DNA of 64,000 nucleotides, taken from NCBI RefSeq assembly GCF_902810435.1, contig NZ_LR778174.1, positions 1,720,501 to 1,784,500 on the forward strand, in the 5' to 3' direction. The notes beneath the pieces are model-generated. The model was not told where the DNA came from and made no database searches. It saw nothing but the letters and a program-made list of their open reading frames with translations. The translations under genes were made by a program, and so were the position numbers. Each line of letters begins with the position of its first letter. The stretch's first letter is position 1. Source of the DNA: Veillonella parvula (GTDB lineage: Bacteria > Bacillota > Negativicutes > Veillonellales > Veillonellaceae). This document shows, one piece after another, positions 50,769-58,933 of the stretch.

Positions 50769-51092
50769 ACTATTCTTGTGAAAGCTGTTCTAAAACTTTG
50801 TATATTGATGGGACGCATCTATATCTACAGTTATAAAAAGGAAAGACTATACTTATGCAGCGACATCTCCCCCTCACCTCACTATTCTGATGAAAGCTAT
50901 TTTATGAGTTTGTATATTGATGGGACTTATATTTCAGAAACGTTTTACTAATGGGCATAACCTATTGAGGGCCGACTTACGCTGAGTATGGAGGCATGAG
51001 ATAGGTTATGCCCATTAGTAATCTAGTTGTCGCAATACTGTCAGGCCCCATCAATAAACAAACACTCGATAGATAGCTTTCACAATAATAGT
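50769..51092. repeat. three-copy 46-48 bp repeat with a 21-bp inverted repeat
   Basis: Unit copies at 50769-50814 and 50881-50926 are direct (about 39 of 46 bases alike); a third at 51045-51092 is inverted and 2 bp longer. Each starts ACTATT and ends with TATTGATGGG. Between copies 2 and 3 lies a perfect 21-bp inverted repeat (50945-50965 and 51001-51021) around a 35-nt loop. No transposase or coherent ORF is present. It could be a MITE-like element, a decayed repeat-coding gene, or a structured RNA. Confidence 0.8.
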
Positions 51093-51126
51093 AAAAAAAA
51101 CGCACCTAAGGATAACCCTAAGTGCG
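51093..51126 (-). terminator. terminator after hcp
   Basis: Hairpin at 51101-51126 with an 11-bp stem that is complete on the minus strand through two G-U pairs, followed by eight T. It lies 75 bp beyond the hcp stop codon. Confidence 0.85.
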
Positions 51127-51200
51127 TTATTTATAACAACAGTCCTAAATCATAAAAGAGAGGGGACGTAGGACTGTAGTTAACAGATTAATAGATCCTA

Positions 51201-52766
51201 TTAGCCCAAGATAGCTTTCATGTCAGCTTCTGGAGTTGTAATTGGATGTAATTGGAATTTTTCTACCAAAATGTTCAATACATTGCTGGAGAAGAATTTA
51301 GGCAAGGAAGGTCCGATGTAAATGTTACGGATACCCAATGCTAACAATGTTAACAAGATACATACCGCTTTTTGTTCGTACCAGGACAATACCAATGTCA
51401 ATGGCAAGTCGTTTACATCACATTCAAATGCACCAGCTAAAGCTACTGCTACTTGAATAGCGGAGTAAGCATCGTTACATTGACCCATATCAAGGATACG
51501 AGGGATACCACCGATTTCGCCGATGTTCATGTCGTTGAAACGGAATTTACCACAAGCCAATGTCAATACTACAGTATCATTTGGAGTTTGTTTAACGAAT
51601 TCAGTGTAGTAGTTACGGCCTACTTTAGCACCGTCACAACCACCTACCAAGAAGAAGTGTTTAATAGCGCCAGCTTTTACAGCATCAATTACTTTATCAG
51701 CAATACCCAATACTGTGCCATGACCGAAACCAGTAGTTACTTCATGACCACCGTTGATACCAGTGAATTCTTGAGCTTCTTTGTAGCCGCCCAATTCGAT
51801 AGCACGGTTGATAACTGCGGAGAAGTCTTTAGTACCATCTTCTTTTTCTTCGATATGTGCACAACCATCGAAACCTACCATATCTGTAGTGAAGATATTA
51901 GCTTTGTAGTTTTCTTTTGGTGGCATAATGCAGTTTGTAGTGAACAAGAATGCGCCAGGAACATCAACAAATTCTTTTTGTTGGTTTTGCCATGCTGTAC
52001 CGAAGTTACCTTTCAATTGAGGATGTTTCTTCAATTCAGGATAAGCGTGGCAAGGCAACATTTCACCATGAGTATAGATATTTACACCTTTACCATCAGT
52101 TTGTTCCAATAATTGTTTCAAGTCATGAAGGTCATGACCAGTTACAACGATGAAAGGACCTGGTTCTACAGTCAAAGGAACTGTAGTTGGTACAGGTGTA
52201 CCATATGTTTCAGTATTAGCTTTATCAAGAACAGCCATACATTTCAAGTTAATTTGACCAAATTCCATCAAAAGATCAAGCCATTCTTCAGCGCTGTGAT
52301 CTTTAGCGAATTCTACCATGCCTTTAACAAACCAAGCGTCAACATCAGCATCGTGGAAGCCAAGGCGAGCAGCATGCCATGCGTATGCAGCCATACCGCG
52401 CATACCTAACAATAATGTGGAGCGAAGGGATACGATGTCTTCTTCACCTTTCCACAATTGTTCCCAATCAAAGTTTTGTTGAGCGCTATCCACTTTTGCA
52501 TGGTAAGCATTTACTTCGTCAATGAATTCTTGAACGCGGTCTTCAGAGAAGTTTACGTTTGTTACACACATGAACAAACCGCGCATAATATAATCGATAC
52601 CTTCTTTAGTATGACCCTTTACGTCTAAAGCGCGAGCCAAGCCAACTAAGGCAGCAGTTAATTCGTCTTGTAAGTTAGCAACTGGTGCAGTTTTACCACA
52701 TACACCTTGTACAGTACAGCCACCTGGTGCTGCAGATTGTTCGCATTGATAACAGAACATGCTCAT
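51201..52766 (-). CDS. hcp: hydroxylamine reductase (hybrid cluster protein)
   Basis: Iron-sulfur protein with a hybrid Fe-S-O cluster, linked to hydroxylamine reduction and nitric oxide / S-nitrosation stress. The 521 residues begin MSMFCYQCEQSAAPGGC, giving N-terminal ligands Cys5, Cys8, Cys17 and Cys23 (C-x2-C-x8-C-x5-C), the spacing typical of anaerobe-type Hcp. Later ligand regions include GVNIYTHGEMLPCHAYPE, NCIMPPKENYK and FLVGGCDGAK. No hcr reductase is adjacent. It is divergent from a Crp/Fnr-family gene that probably controls it. Confidence 0.96.
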   Translation of the reverse strand: MSMFCYQCEQSAAPGGCTVQGVCGKTAPVANLQDELTAALVGLARALDVKGHTKEGIDYIMRGLFMCVTNVNFSEDRVQEFIDEVNAYHAKVDSAQQNFDWEQLWKGEEDIVSLRSTLLLGMRGMAAYAWHAARLGFHDADVDAWFVKGMVEFAKDHSAEEWLDLLMEFGQINLKCMAVLDKANTETYGTPVPTTVPLTVEPGPFIVVTGHDLHDLKQLLEQTDGKGVNIYTHGEMLPCHAYPELKKHPQLKGNFGTAWQNQQKEFVDVPGAFLFTTNCIMPPKENYKANIFTTDMVGFDGCAHIEEKEDGTKDFSAVINRAIELGGYKEAQEFTGINGGHEVTTGFGHGTVLGIADKVIDAVKAGAIKHFFLVGGCDGAKVGRNYYTEFVKQTPNDTVVLTLACGKFRFNDMNIGEIGGIPRILDMGQCNDAYSAIQVAVALAGAFECDVNDLPLTLVLSWYEQKAVCILLTLLALGIRNIYIGPSLPKFFSSNVLNILVEKFQLHPITTPEADMKAILG

Positions 52767-53038
52767 TTGAAAATCCTCCTTTGCGAGACTTCCTCGCAGT
52801 CAAGCTAGATAATATAAAACCTATACATTACACTGATGTTTTATCAGTTGTCTGATTGATTACATTTGAAAGTATAACGTAAAGATGATACAATTTCTGT
52901 AGCTTGAGCAACAAATAAAAACTTTTTCAAAAATTTTCCTGACTCCCCTTATGGAACAGGTAGACCATTCGGTCTTATACTTTTATTATACAATAATCAT
53001 TTTTAATTGCTATAGACTTTATCACACCGGAGGTGCCT
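52767..53038. promoter_or_regulatory. hcp / Crp-Fnr divergent promoter region
   Basis: For hcp, a perfect -10 TATACT on the minus strand (52871-52876) has no -35, suggesting an activator. A palindrome AGACC-ATTC-GGTCT lies at 52962-52975, about 20 bp before plus-strand -10-like sequences (TACAAT at 52989-52994) of the regulator gene. It may be that regulator's own operator. Confidence 0.5.
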
Positions 53039-53764
53039 ATGAAACAAATACTTTCAAACGATATCATTAATCAGTATATGCCCACCCTCGTGAAATGTCC
53101 TTTATTCAATACATTAGGAGAGCCAGAGCTGCGTGGCTATTTAAATAATGCCAAAGTTATCATCCACAGTTACAAAAAAAACGATTTTATAGCCCTCGCT
53201 GGAGATCCTATGGAGGGTATCGGCGTCATCCTTGAGGGCAGCGCTTTACTAACTCGTGAAAATGTCATGGGCCAACGGGTTATTATGGCAAACTTAGAAC
53301 AATCAGATATTTTCGGAGAAGCACTACTATTTAGTAAACAGCCTTTATGGCCTGCTACCATTAAGGCAACAAAAGCAACTAAAATTATGTTTATTCCGCT
53401 TGAAACCTTTATTAAAACATTGCCGGATTGTCATCAATGCCAAACTAAAATCCTATCTAATCTATTAGAGGATTTATCTGAAAAAGCAATTCTATTAACC
53501 AGAAAAGTCCACTACCTCACATTAAAAGGGATGCGCGAAAAGATTTTTGCGTACTTAACAGATATTTATAAACGTCAGCATTCTAACACAATTCAATTAC
53601 CCCATAACCGCGAGCAAATGGCTGAGGTACTCAATGTATCTCGCACAGCCCTTAGCCGTGAACTAGGGCGCCTTCGCGATGAAGGTCTCATTGATATTAC
53701 AGGGCGCACCGTAACAATTAAAAACATTGAAGACATTGAAGAATTCGGCTTTAACACCTTTTAA
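53039..53764 (+). CDS. Crp/Fnr-family transcriptional regulator
   Basis: A 241-residue protein with a cyclic-nucleotide-binding-like beta-roll (about 20-140) and a C-terminal winged helix with the recognition-helix segment NREQMAEVLNVSRTALSRELGRL. The Fnr N-terminal four-cysteine cluster is missing; cysteines are at LVKCPLF and PDCHQCQ. I use the ATG at 53039, since a GTG six bases earlier overlaps the CGGAGG box. Being divergent from hcp suggests a regulator of nitrosative stress of the HcpR or Dnr type. This is an inference. Confidence 0.88.
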   Translation: MKQILSNDIINQYMPTLVKCPLFNTLGEPELRGYLNNAKVIIHSYKKNDFIALAGDPMEGIGVILEGSALLTRENVMGQRVIMANLEQSDIFGEALLFSKQPLWPATIKATKATKIMFIPLETFIKTLPDCHQCQTKILSNLLEDLSEKAILLTRKVHYLTLKGMREKIFAYLTDIYKRQHSNTIQLPHNREQMAEVLNVSRTALSRELGRLRDEGLIDITGRTVTIKNIEDIEEFGFNTF

Positions 53765-53793
53765 TACTTAATGGCTATTAAATTTAACAAACT

Positions 53794-53828
53794 AAAAAGT
53801 CTCTCAAGATTATCTTGAGAGACTTTTT
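53794..53828. terminator. bidirectional terminator after the Crp/Fnr gene
   Basis: A 16-bp stem (AAAAAGTCTCTCAAGA / TCTTGAGAGACTTTTT) with a 3-nt loop, with A and T runs at both ends, between convergent genes. Confidence 0.92.
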
Positions 53829-53929
53829 TATTACACGACTCATAAAGTATATAACGGTTTTAAGTATATACCCATATTAATAACTATATAATATAATTTT
53901 TTAAACTATATAGTGTTTAAAATTGTAAA

Positions 53930-55693
53930 TTAGAACCAATGAGACAAATCAAATTCTTCACCAATGGTTGCTTTCACATGAGCACGGCCTAAGTAAAGGC
54001 CTAACAATGTTAAGCTAATTTTAGACATTGGCGTGCTATCAAAGACATCAGCTAAGTCCAATAGAACCGGTGAAATATCATCCATAATATCACGCGCCTC
54101 TTGGCCCCTGAAAGCAGTAGGTTTGCTCTTCATCAGAGCTAAAAGATCACGTTGAACCATCGCATTAGAAATTCGTGTTTGTCTAAAGAATTGTGGTGCC
54201 AAAGACTCATCTACCAAGGCTAATTTATAAAGATTGGAATTCAAGCTACGCACCACATAACGTGGATCTACACCATGACCATCTGTAGCACGGAAGAGTT
54301 CTTCCTTAGAAAAACCACGATAGTTAAATACAAACGGATATGAATTAGACAACACTTGGCATAAAGTGATAGGCTCTTGTTCTTCTTGTGTACAGCGTAA
54401 ATAGTCTAGCTGGCGATAGAAGGAATCATTTCGAGGCAAATCAGAGATGAATGGCTCAATATATTTTTCCACATAATGTTGGAAATGAATCAATCCATAG
54501 TTATTAGAGTTTCTAGAATATTGTAACAATAATGTTAAGGCCATAACTTGGAAGTGACCTAATGTTAAATGAGGTAATACACGTAATGCATCAAAAGCTA
54601 CGAGGTATGGCGTACTAGATTTAGGAGATTGAACCACATCTAGAAAAGCACCTAACGCAGCGGACTTCATCCACTCTGTATTTGTAGCGGCATATGCCTT
54701 TTGCATACTCATCAACGCTTCTTGAATAACAATATTCTCTAGTAATGCATTCACTTCAACAATTTTTGTAATATTGAGAGCTGCTAAAGCATCTCTTGTA
54801 ATAGATTCTACATAGTGTTGCGTATCACCATGTAACACCCCAAAGGAATGAACAAATGGTGCTATAGCCAACTCAACGCATTTATCCTCATGCGCCGCTT
54901 TTGCCCATTGACCATGCGGTTCCTCCTCTTCATTTAAACTTGTTGCCGCCAATTGTGCTTCAATTTCAGAAGCATCAAACAAACGCGTTTCATCTAATAC
55001 CGATGGGCCTTCCGCGGTTTGTATTTCGTTCGCACCACCTATCATCTGCGTAGCATCTATGCTATCCGCTTCATCAGCTTCAAAGGCTTCCACAGATTCA
55101 CCCATAGCAATTGTATCTTCAACAGAGTTTGCGTTATTGAGAAATTCATCTGTAACAACATCGAGGACAATAGTTTTATCCACCAACGGAGTAACACCTT
55201 GATTAGCTTGATTAGCTTGCTTAAGATCTGATACGGCTGTCATCACAATGGTTTCATCCCCTATTGGTGTGCCATTATCCGATCCTATTGGTGTTCCATT
55301 ATCCGAACCTAATGCTAACGCATATTCTCCCTCTGAAACATGACTTGAATTAGACTTTAGAGTACTTCTTCTATTATAAGAGGTATCTATAGGATCAACC
55401 AGAGGTTCAGCCGGTTCTCGCTCTTCACCGACCACCGTTTCAACTGTATCCGGAATTGATGCAGTATATACATTAGTTCCACTCGTATGTGTGATTGTTA
55501 CATTGCCCTCTTGCGACTCCGTTGCAAATATAACATCATGATGCTCTTTAAGATTATTTTTATTACTTATGTTTTTATAGGATTTTTCTTTTGCCTTACT
55601 TTCACCATCACCACCGCTAAATACAGCATAGCAAACAGCAAAGAATCCCAATGCCACGACGGCTAATACAAAATACGGTATTAGGTTTGACAT
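53930..55693 (-). CDS. membrane-anchored protein of unknown function with D-x-T motifs
   Basis: A 587-residue protein: one N-terminal membrane helix (about 5-25), a long hydrophilic acidic linker to about 250, and a helical C-terminal domain (about 260-587) that I do not recognise. The linker carries a tandem GSDNGTPI repeat (129-144). It also has five threonines in an acidic D/E-x-T setting: T148 (DETIVM), T174 (DKTIVL), T194 (EDTIAM), T215 (DATQMI), T236 (DETRLF). These resemble phosphothreonine sites read by FHA domains, but no kinase or FHA gene is next to it. It precedes nothing on the minus strand before a terminator and follows the UPF0340 gene by 9 bp. Confidence 0.8.
   Translation of the reverse strand: MSNLIPYFVLAVVALGFFAVCYAVFSGGDGESKAKEKSYKNISNKNNLKEHHDVIFATESQEGNVTITHTSGTNVYTASIPDTVETVVGEEREPAEPLVDPIDTSYNRRSTLKSNSSHVSEGEYALALGSDNGTPIGSDNGTPIGDETIVMTAVSDLKQANQANQGVTPLVDKTIVLDVVTDEFLNNANSVEDTIAMGESVEAFEADEADSIDATQMIGGANEIQTAEGPSVLDETRLFDASEIEAQLAATSLNEEEEPHGQWAKAAHEDKCVELAIAPFVHSFGVLHGDTQHYVESITRDALAALNITKIVEVNALLENIVIQEALMSMQKAYAATNTEWMKSAALGAFLDVVQSPKSSTPYLVAFDALRVLPHLTLGHFQVMALTLLLQYSRNSNNYGLIHFQHYVEKYIEPFISDLPRNDSFYRQLDYLRCTQEEQEPITLCQVLSNSYPFVFNYRGFSKEELFRATDGHGVDPRYVVRSLNSNLYKLALVDESLAPQFFRQTRISNAMVQRDLLALMKSKPTAFRGQEARDIMDDISPVLLDLADVFDSTPMSKISLTLLGLYLGRAHVKATIGEEFDLSHWF
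55260..55307 (-). repeat. 24-bp tandem repeat in the membrane-anchored protein gene
   Basis: Two copies of a 24-bp unit (55260-55283 and 55284-55307) that differ at two positions; they encode GSDNGTPI twice. The unit is in frame, so copy-number change keeps the reading frame. Confidence 0.93.
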
Positions 55694-55702
55694 ACTATCC
55701 CC

Positions 55703-56254
55703 CTACATCAATGCTTCATTATATGCAGCACGCTCACCGCCAATGCTCTTCGGACGAACACGACAAGCGGTCACATGTGCTTTCCCAATTTCTTTCACAC
55801 AAAGACGTACAGGCACTGCAACGTGTTTCATGTGCATACCAATGAAAGTATCTCCAATATCGATGCCTACATCAGCTTGAATAAATTCAACCATCACAGG
55901 ATCATCAAAATGTTCGTACGCCACCACAGCCAGGGCACCACCCGCATGACGTTGAGGAACAACATTAACTTCCTCCTCCCATGTCATAACGCTACGGTCC
56001 ATAACAAGTGCACGATTAATATGTTCACAACATTGAATCGCCAAGTTAAGTCCTTTAGCCTTAACAGCATTGTATATTTCATCAAATACGACCTGAGCCA
56101 CATCAAGGTGAGAGTCAGTGCCGATTTTTTTACCTACAATTTCGCTAGTGGAACAGCCAACAACGAATAATTGACCTTCGCGAACCTTTGCTAAATCAAG
56201 TAATTCAGCCATCGCGTTGCGAGTTGACTGACGAATAGTTTCTACAGAAGTCAT
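55703..56254 (-). CDS. UPF0340 (YwlG-like) protein
   Basis: A 183-residue cytoplasmic protein of the YwlG/UPF0340 family. Recognisable segments are REGQLFVVGCSTSEIVGKKIG, LAIQCCEHINRALVMDR and GIDIGDTFIGMHMKHVAVPVR. The biochemical role is not established. It forms a two-gene unit with the membrane-anchored protein 9 bp downstream. Confidence 0.85.
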   Translation of the reverse strand: MTSVETIRQSTRNAMAELLDLAKVREGQLFVVGCSTSEIVGKKIGTDSHLDVAQVVFDEIYNAVKAKGLNLAIQCCEHINRALVMDRSVMTWEEEVNVVPQRHAGGALAVVAYEHFDDPVMVEFIQADVGIDIGDTFIGMHMKHVAVPVRLCVKEIGKAHVTACRVRPKSIGGERAAYNEALM

Positions 56255-56378
56255 TTTATCGCCTCACTCAAATTGAATGTATAAAATCTATATGTATATT
56301 ATCATAAAACCGACAGAATCGGTAGACTAAACTCTACACGTAACGGATGAACATCTTATGATTATGGCTTAACAACAA

Positions 56379-56406
56379 AAAGAGGCTTGCTTTAGCAAGC
56401 CTCTTT
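56379..56406 (-). terminator. terminator after the fumarase genes
   Basis: A 12-bp stem (AAAGAGGCTTGC / GCAAGCCTCTTT) with loop TTTA and T-rich sequence on the minus strand, 19 bp after the beta-subunit stop codon. Confidence 0.92.
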
Positions 56407-56425
56407 CAATCACTCAATGGTGATA

Positions 56426-56986
56426 TTAGATTTTTCTGTAAGGTTTTTGGCCTAATTCGTAGAAGTTATTACCTTCAGTATCGCCAACTACGATGCAAGG
56501 GAAATCTTCAACAGTCAATTCAGCCAAAGCTTCTGGTCCAAGTTCACCATAAGCAAGTACTTCATATTTTTTGATGGATTTTGCAATCAATGCTGCCGCG
56601 CCACCAACTGCTGCGAAGTATGTGCAACCATTTTTCTTCATGGATTCAACTACTTCTGGTTTACGGGAACCTTTACCAATCATGCCTTTGATACCTTGAT
56701 CAAGCATTGTTGGTGTGTAAGCATCCATACGACCGGAAGTTGTAGGACCAGCGGAACCAATTGGATCACCAGGTTTTGCTGGTGTTGGTCCAAGATAATA
56801 AACAAACTTATTTGTCCAGTCGATTGGCAATTTTTCACCACGCGCTAAAGCTTCAGTCATAACTTTATGAGCAGCGTCACGAGCGGAGTAAATTTTACCA
56901 GTAATAAGAACGCTATCACCAACTTTTAATTTGCGGGAAAACTCTTCATTATATTCTTCAGTATTAATGCGAATTGATTCAGCCAT
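56426..56986 (-). CDS. class I fumarate hydratase, beta subunit
   Basis: C-terminal half of an oxygen-sensitive iron-sulfur hydro-lyase of the class I fumarase / tartrate dehydratase family. The 186 residues contain GKIYSARDAAHKVM, GPTTSGRMDAYTP and GMIGKGSRKPEV, the typical substrate-binding segments. It lies 19 bp after the alpha subunit. Together they hydrate fumarate to malate or the reverse; tartrate dehydratase remains possible, but the aspartase elsewhere in the window and central C4 metabolism favour fumarase. Confidence 0.88.
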   Translation of the reverse strand: MAESIRINTEEYNEEFSRKLKVGDSVLITGKIYSARDAAHKVMTEALARGEKLPIDWTNKFVYYLGPTPAKPGDPIGSAGPTTSGRMDAYTPTMLDQGIKGMIGKGSRKPEVVESMKKNGCTYFAAVGGAAALIAKSIKKYEVLAYGELGPEALAELTVEDFPCIVVGDTEGNNFYELGQKPYRKI

Positions 56987-57005
56987 TGTTTTTACCTCCT
57001 ATCGA

Positions 57006-57848
57006 TTAAAGTACTACGTGAGCATGACGAGCAGCATGGCACATAATAGTAACTGCAACAGGAAGACCTGCGATGTGAGTTGCACCCCATTCGATGTTTA
57101 CACCGATACAAGTTGTAGTGCCACCCAATTGTGGTCCAATACCAGTTTTGTTAACCATTTCCATGATTTCTTCTTCTAATTTTGCATAGTCTGCATCTTT
57201 ATGAGGTACACTAATGTCACGAAGCAACGCTTTTTTGGACATAACAGCTGCTTGGTCCATAGTACCGCCAATACCAATGCCGAGTACGATTGGAGGGCAT
57301 GGGTTAGGGCCTGCATGTTTTACGATTTCAAGGACTGCATTTTTAACGCCTTCCACACCATCAGCAGGTACGAGCATAGCTACATCGGATTTATTTTCAG
57401 AACCGAAACCTTTTAATTCTACTTGAATATCTACTTTATCGCCAGGAACGATTTCAGTGTAGATGATTGCAGGTGTGTTATTTTGTGTATTTTTACGGTT
57501 GAACAATGGTTCAGCTACAACGGATTTACGAAGATAACCTTCAACATAACCAGCTGCAACGCCAGCATTGATAGCTTCTGTAAGATCACCACCAACGAAA
57601 TGAACATCTTGACCAACTTTTAAGAATACCATAGTCATACCAGTATCTTGGCAGTATGGACGATCTTCAGCATCGGCAATTTCTGCATTTTTAATAATTT
57701 GATCAAGAACGATACGACCTACTGAAGACTCTTCTGTTTCACGGCCTTTTTTCAAACCTTCATAGATGTCTTTTGGCAAGTGGTAAGCTGCGTCCATACA
57801 CATTTGACGGACTGTTTTTGTGATTTCAGATACTTGAATCTCGCGCAA
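57006..57848 (-). CDS. class I fumarate hydratase, alpha subunit
   Basis: N-terminal half of the class I fumarase, carrying the [4Fe-4S] cluster. The 280 residues include the cysteine regions RPYCQDTGMTMVFL, HAGPNPCPPIVLGIGIGGTM and GGTTTCIGVNIEWGATHIAG. The start is a TTG with a GGAGGG box 6 nt upstream. It is first of a two-gene operon, and two operator-like sequences lie upstream. Confidence 0.9.
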   Translation of the reverse strand: MREIQVSEITKTVRQMCMDAAYHLPKDIYEGLKKGRETEESSVGRIVLDQIIKNAEIADAEDRPYCQDTGMTMVFLKVGQDVHFVGGDLTEAINAGVAAGYVEGYLRKSVVAEPLFNRKNTQNNTPAIIYTEIVPGDKVDIQVELKGFGSENKSDVAMLVPADGVEGVKNAVLEIVKHAGPNPCPPIVLGIGIGGTMDQAAVMSKKALLRDISVPHKDADYAKLEEEIMEMVNKTGIGPQLGGTTTCIGVNIEWGATHIAGLPVAVTIMCHAARHAHVVL

Positions 57849-57883
57849 GATAATCCCTCCTCAGGAAAATAGTTGAATATTAA

Positions 57884-57953
57884 TTCTAATACCGATGAGA
57901 TAAAATAAAATTCTCAAACATATGAAAGAATATCTATCTCAAACCGATGAGAT
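57884..57953 (-). promoter_or_regulatory. paired 18-bp operator-like sequences upstream of fumarase
   Basis: At 57936-57953 is a perfect palindrome ATCTCA-N6-TGAGAT. At 57884-57901 a second copy matches it at 15 of 18 positions, including the core ACCGATGAGAT. Centres are 52 bp apart, about five DNA turns. This spacing fits cooperative binding of a regulator at the fumarase promoter. The regulator is unknown. Confidence 0.6.
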
Positions 57954-58545
57954 TAACTCTATACATAAATCGTAGCACACAATATAGGGGGATTCAACGC
58001 CTTACCTATACAGTTTTCTCAATGCTTTTTCGGTTTTTGAGAATTGTTTTCATGAATATTTTTGTATATATTTCGGTTTTTCAATAGGCTATATAGACCT
58101 TATTCTCTAGTCACTAAAATAGCCCTGCATTGTGATAAAAGTCATAGTCTATCATATATCAATAAGATTTTTATATCTTATATTTTTACCTACTTTATTA
58201 TATATAGATTTGGTTTAAAATGAACCACAAACATAGGCTATATCTAATAAGATAAATACACTTCTTTCTTAACTGATACTACTTTTCAACTAAATCTTTT
58301 AAACTTTTCTATAATGCATATGTATACCGATTATCTTCAATATACTTATATTGCTAACTCCCATGCATTTGGAGTCATACAATCACCTTAGAACACAGTA
58401 AATATCTATAATTATTAAGCTCTATAGATTTTATTAATTTTAATGACTCTCTCATCAAAATTATTGATAACCAATTTTATTTATAAAGTTATGTCTTTTA
58501 GTCATAATTGATAGTATCTATTTTATAGTGTTCTAAAAAAAATGC
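57954..58545. other. long AT-rich gene-free region
   Basis: About 590 bp between the fumarase promoter region and a tRNA cluster. No plausible ORF or RNA gene is seen. It contains two TTCGGTTTTT stretches (near 58028 and 58070) that partly resemble the reverse of the fumarase operator core. Confidence 0.55.
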
Positions 58546-58574
58546 TTGCTTTTATAATTAATCTAACATATAAT
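58546..58574 (+). promoter_or_regulatory. promoter of the Asn-Glu-Val tRNA cluster
   Basis: -35 TTGCTT (58546-58551), 17-nt spacer, -10 TATAAT (58569-58574). The predicted start is a few bases before tRNA-Asn. Confidence 0.78.
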
Positions 58575-58588
58575 AACAATCGTACCAT

Positions 58589-58664
58589 TCCTCGATAGCT
58601 CAGTCGGTAGAGCAATCGGCTGTTAACCGATCGGTCGTAGGTTCGAGTCCTACTCGAGGAGCCA
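58589..58664 (+). tRNA. tRNA-Asn (GTT)
   Basis: 76-nt cloverleaf starting TCCTCGATAGCTCAGTCGG, anticodon loop CTGTTAA (anticodon GTT), acceptor TCGAGGA, discriminator G, encoded CCA. Confidence 0.95.
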
Positions 58665-58668
58665 TTCT

Positions 58669-58743
58669 GGCCCGTTGGTCAAGCGGTTAAGACACCGCCC
58701 TTTCACGGCGGTATCCCGGGTTCGATTCCCGGACGGGTCACCA
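58669..58743 (+). tRNA. tRNA-Glu (TTC)
   Basis: 75-nt cloverleaf starting GGCCCGTTGGTCAAGCGG, anticodon loop CTTTCAC (anticodon TTC), acceptor ACGGGTC with one G-U pair, encoded CCA. Confidence 0.95.
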
Positions 58744-58748
58744 CATAT

Positions 58749-58824
<76 letters not shown>

Positions 58825-58828
58825 AACT

Positions 58829-58863
58829 AAAGGAGCAAGCTGTTAAGCTTGCTCCTTTTTTTT
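58829..58863 (+). terminator. terminator of the tRNA cluster
   Basis: Stem AAAGGAGCAAGCT / AGCTTGCTCCTTT with loop GTTA, followed by a long T run, just after tRNA-Val. Confidence 0.93.
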
Positions 58864-58933
58864 ATATATATGATATAATAATATAAATTGTATAATTTGT
58901 AATTTTAAAAGAGTTTTATTAAGAGGAGGAATT

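Noticed and set aside
50730-50951. A 73-codon plus-strand ORF over the repeat patch
   Set aside because: No ribosome binding site; the ORF just spans two repeat copies. The internal similarity is reported as a repeat, not a gene.
57954-58545. Possible CRISPR-like or repeat array in the AT-rich gap
   Set aside because: Only two short TTCGGTTTTT matches and no regular spacing; not an array.
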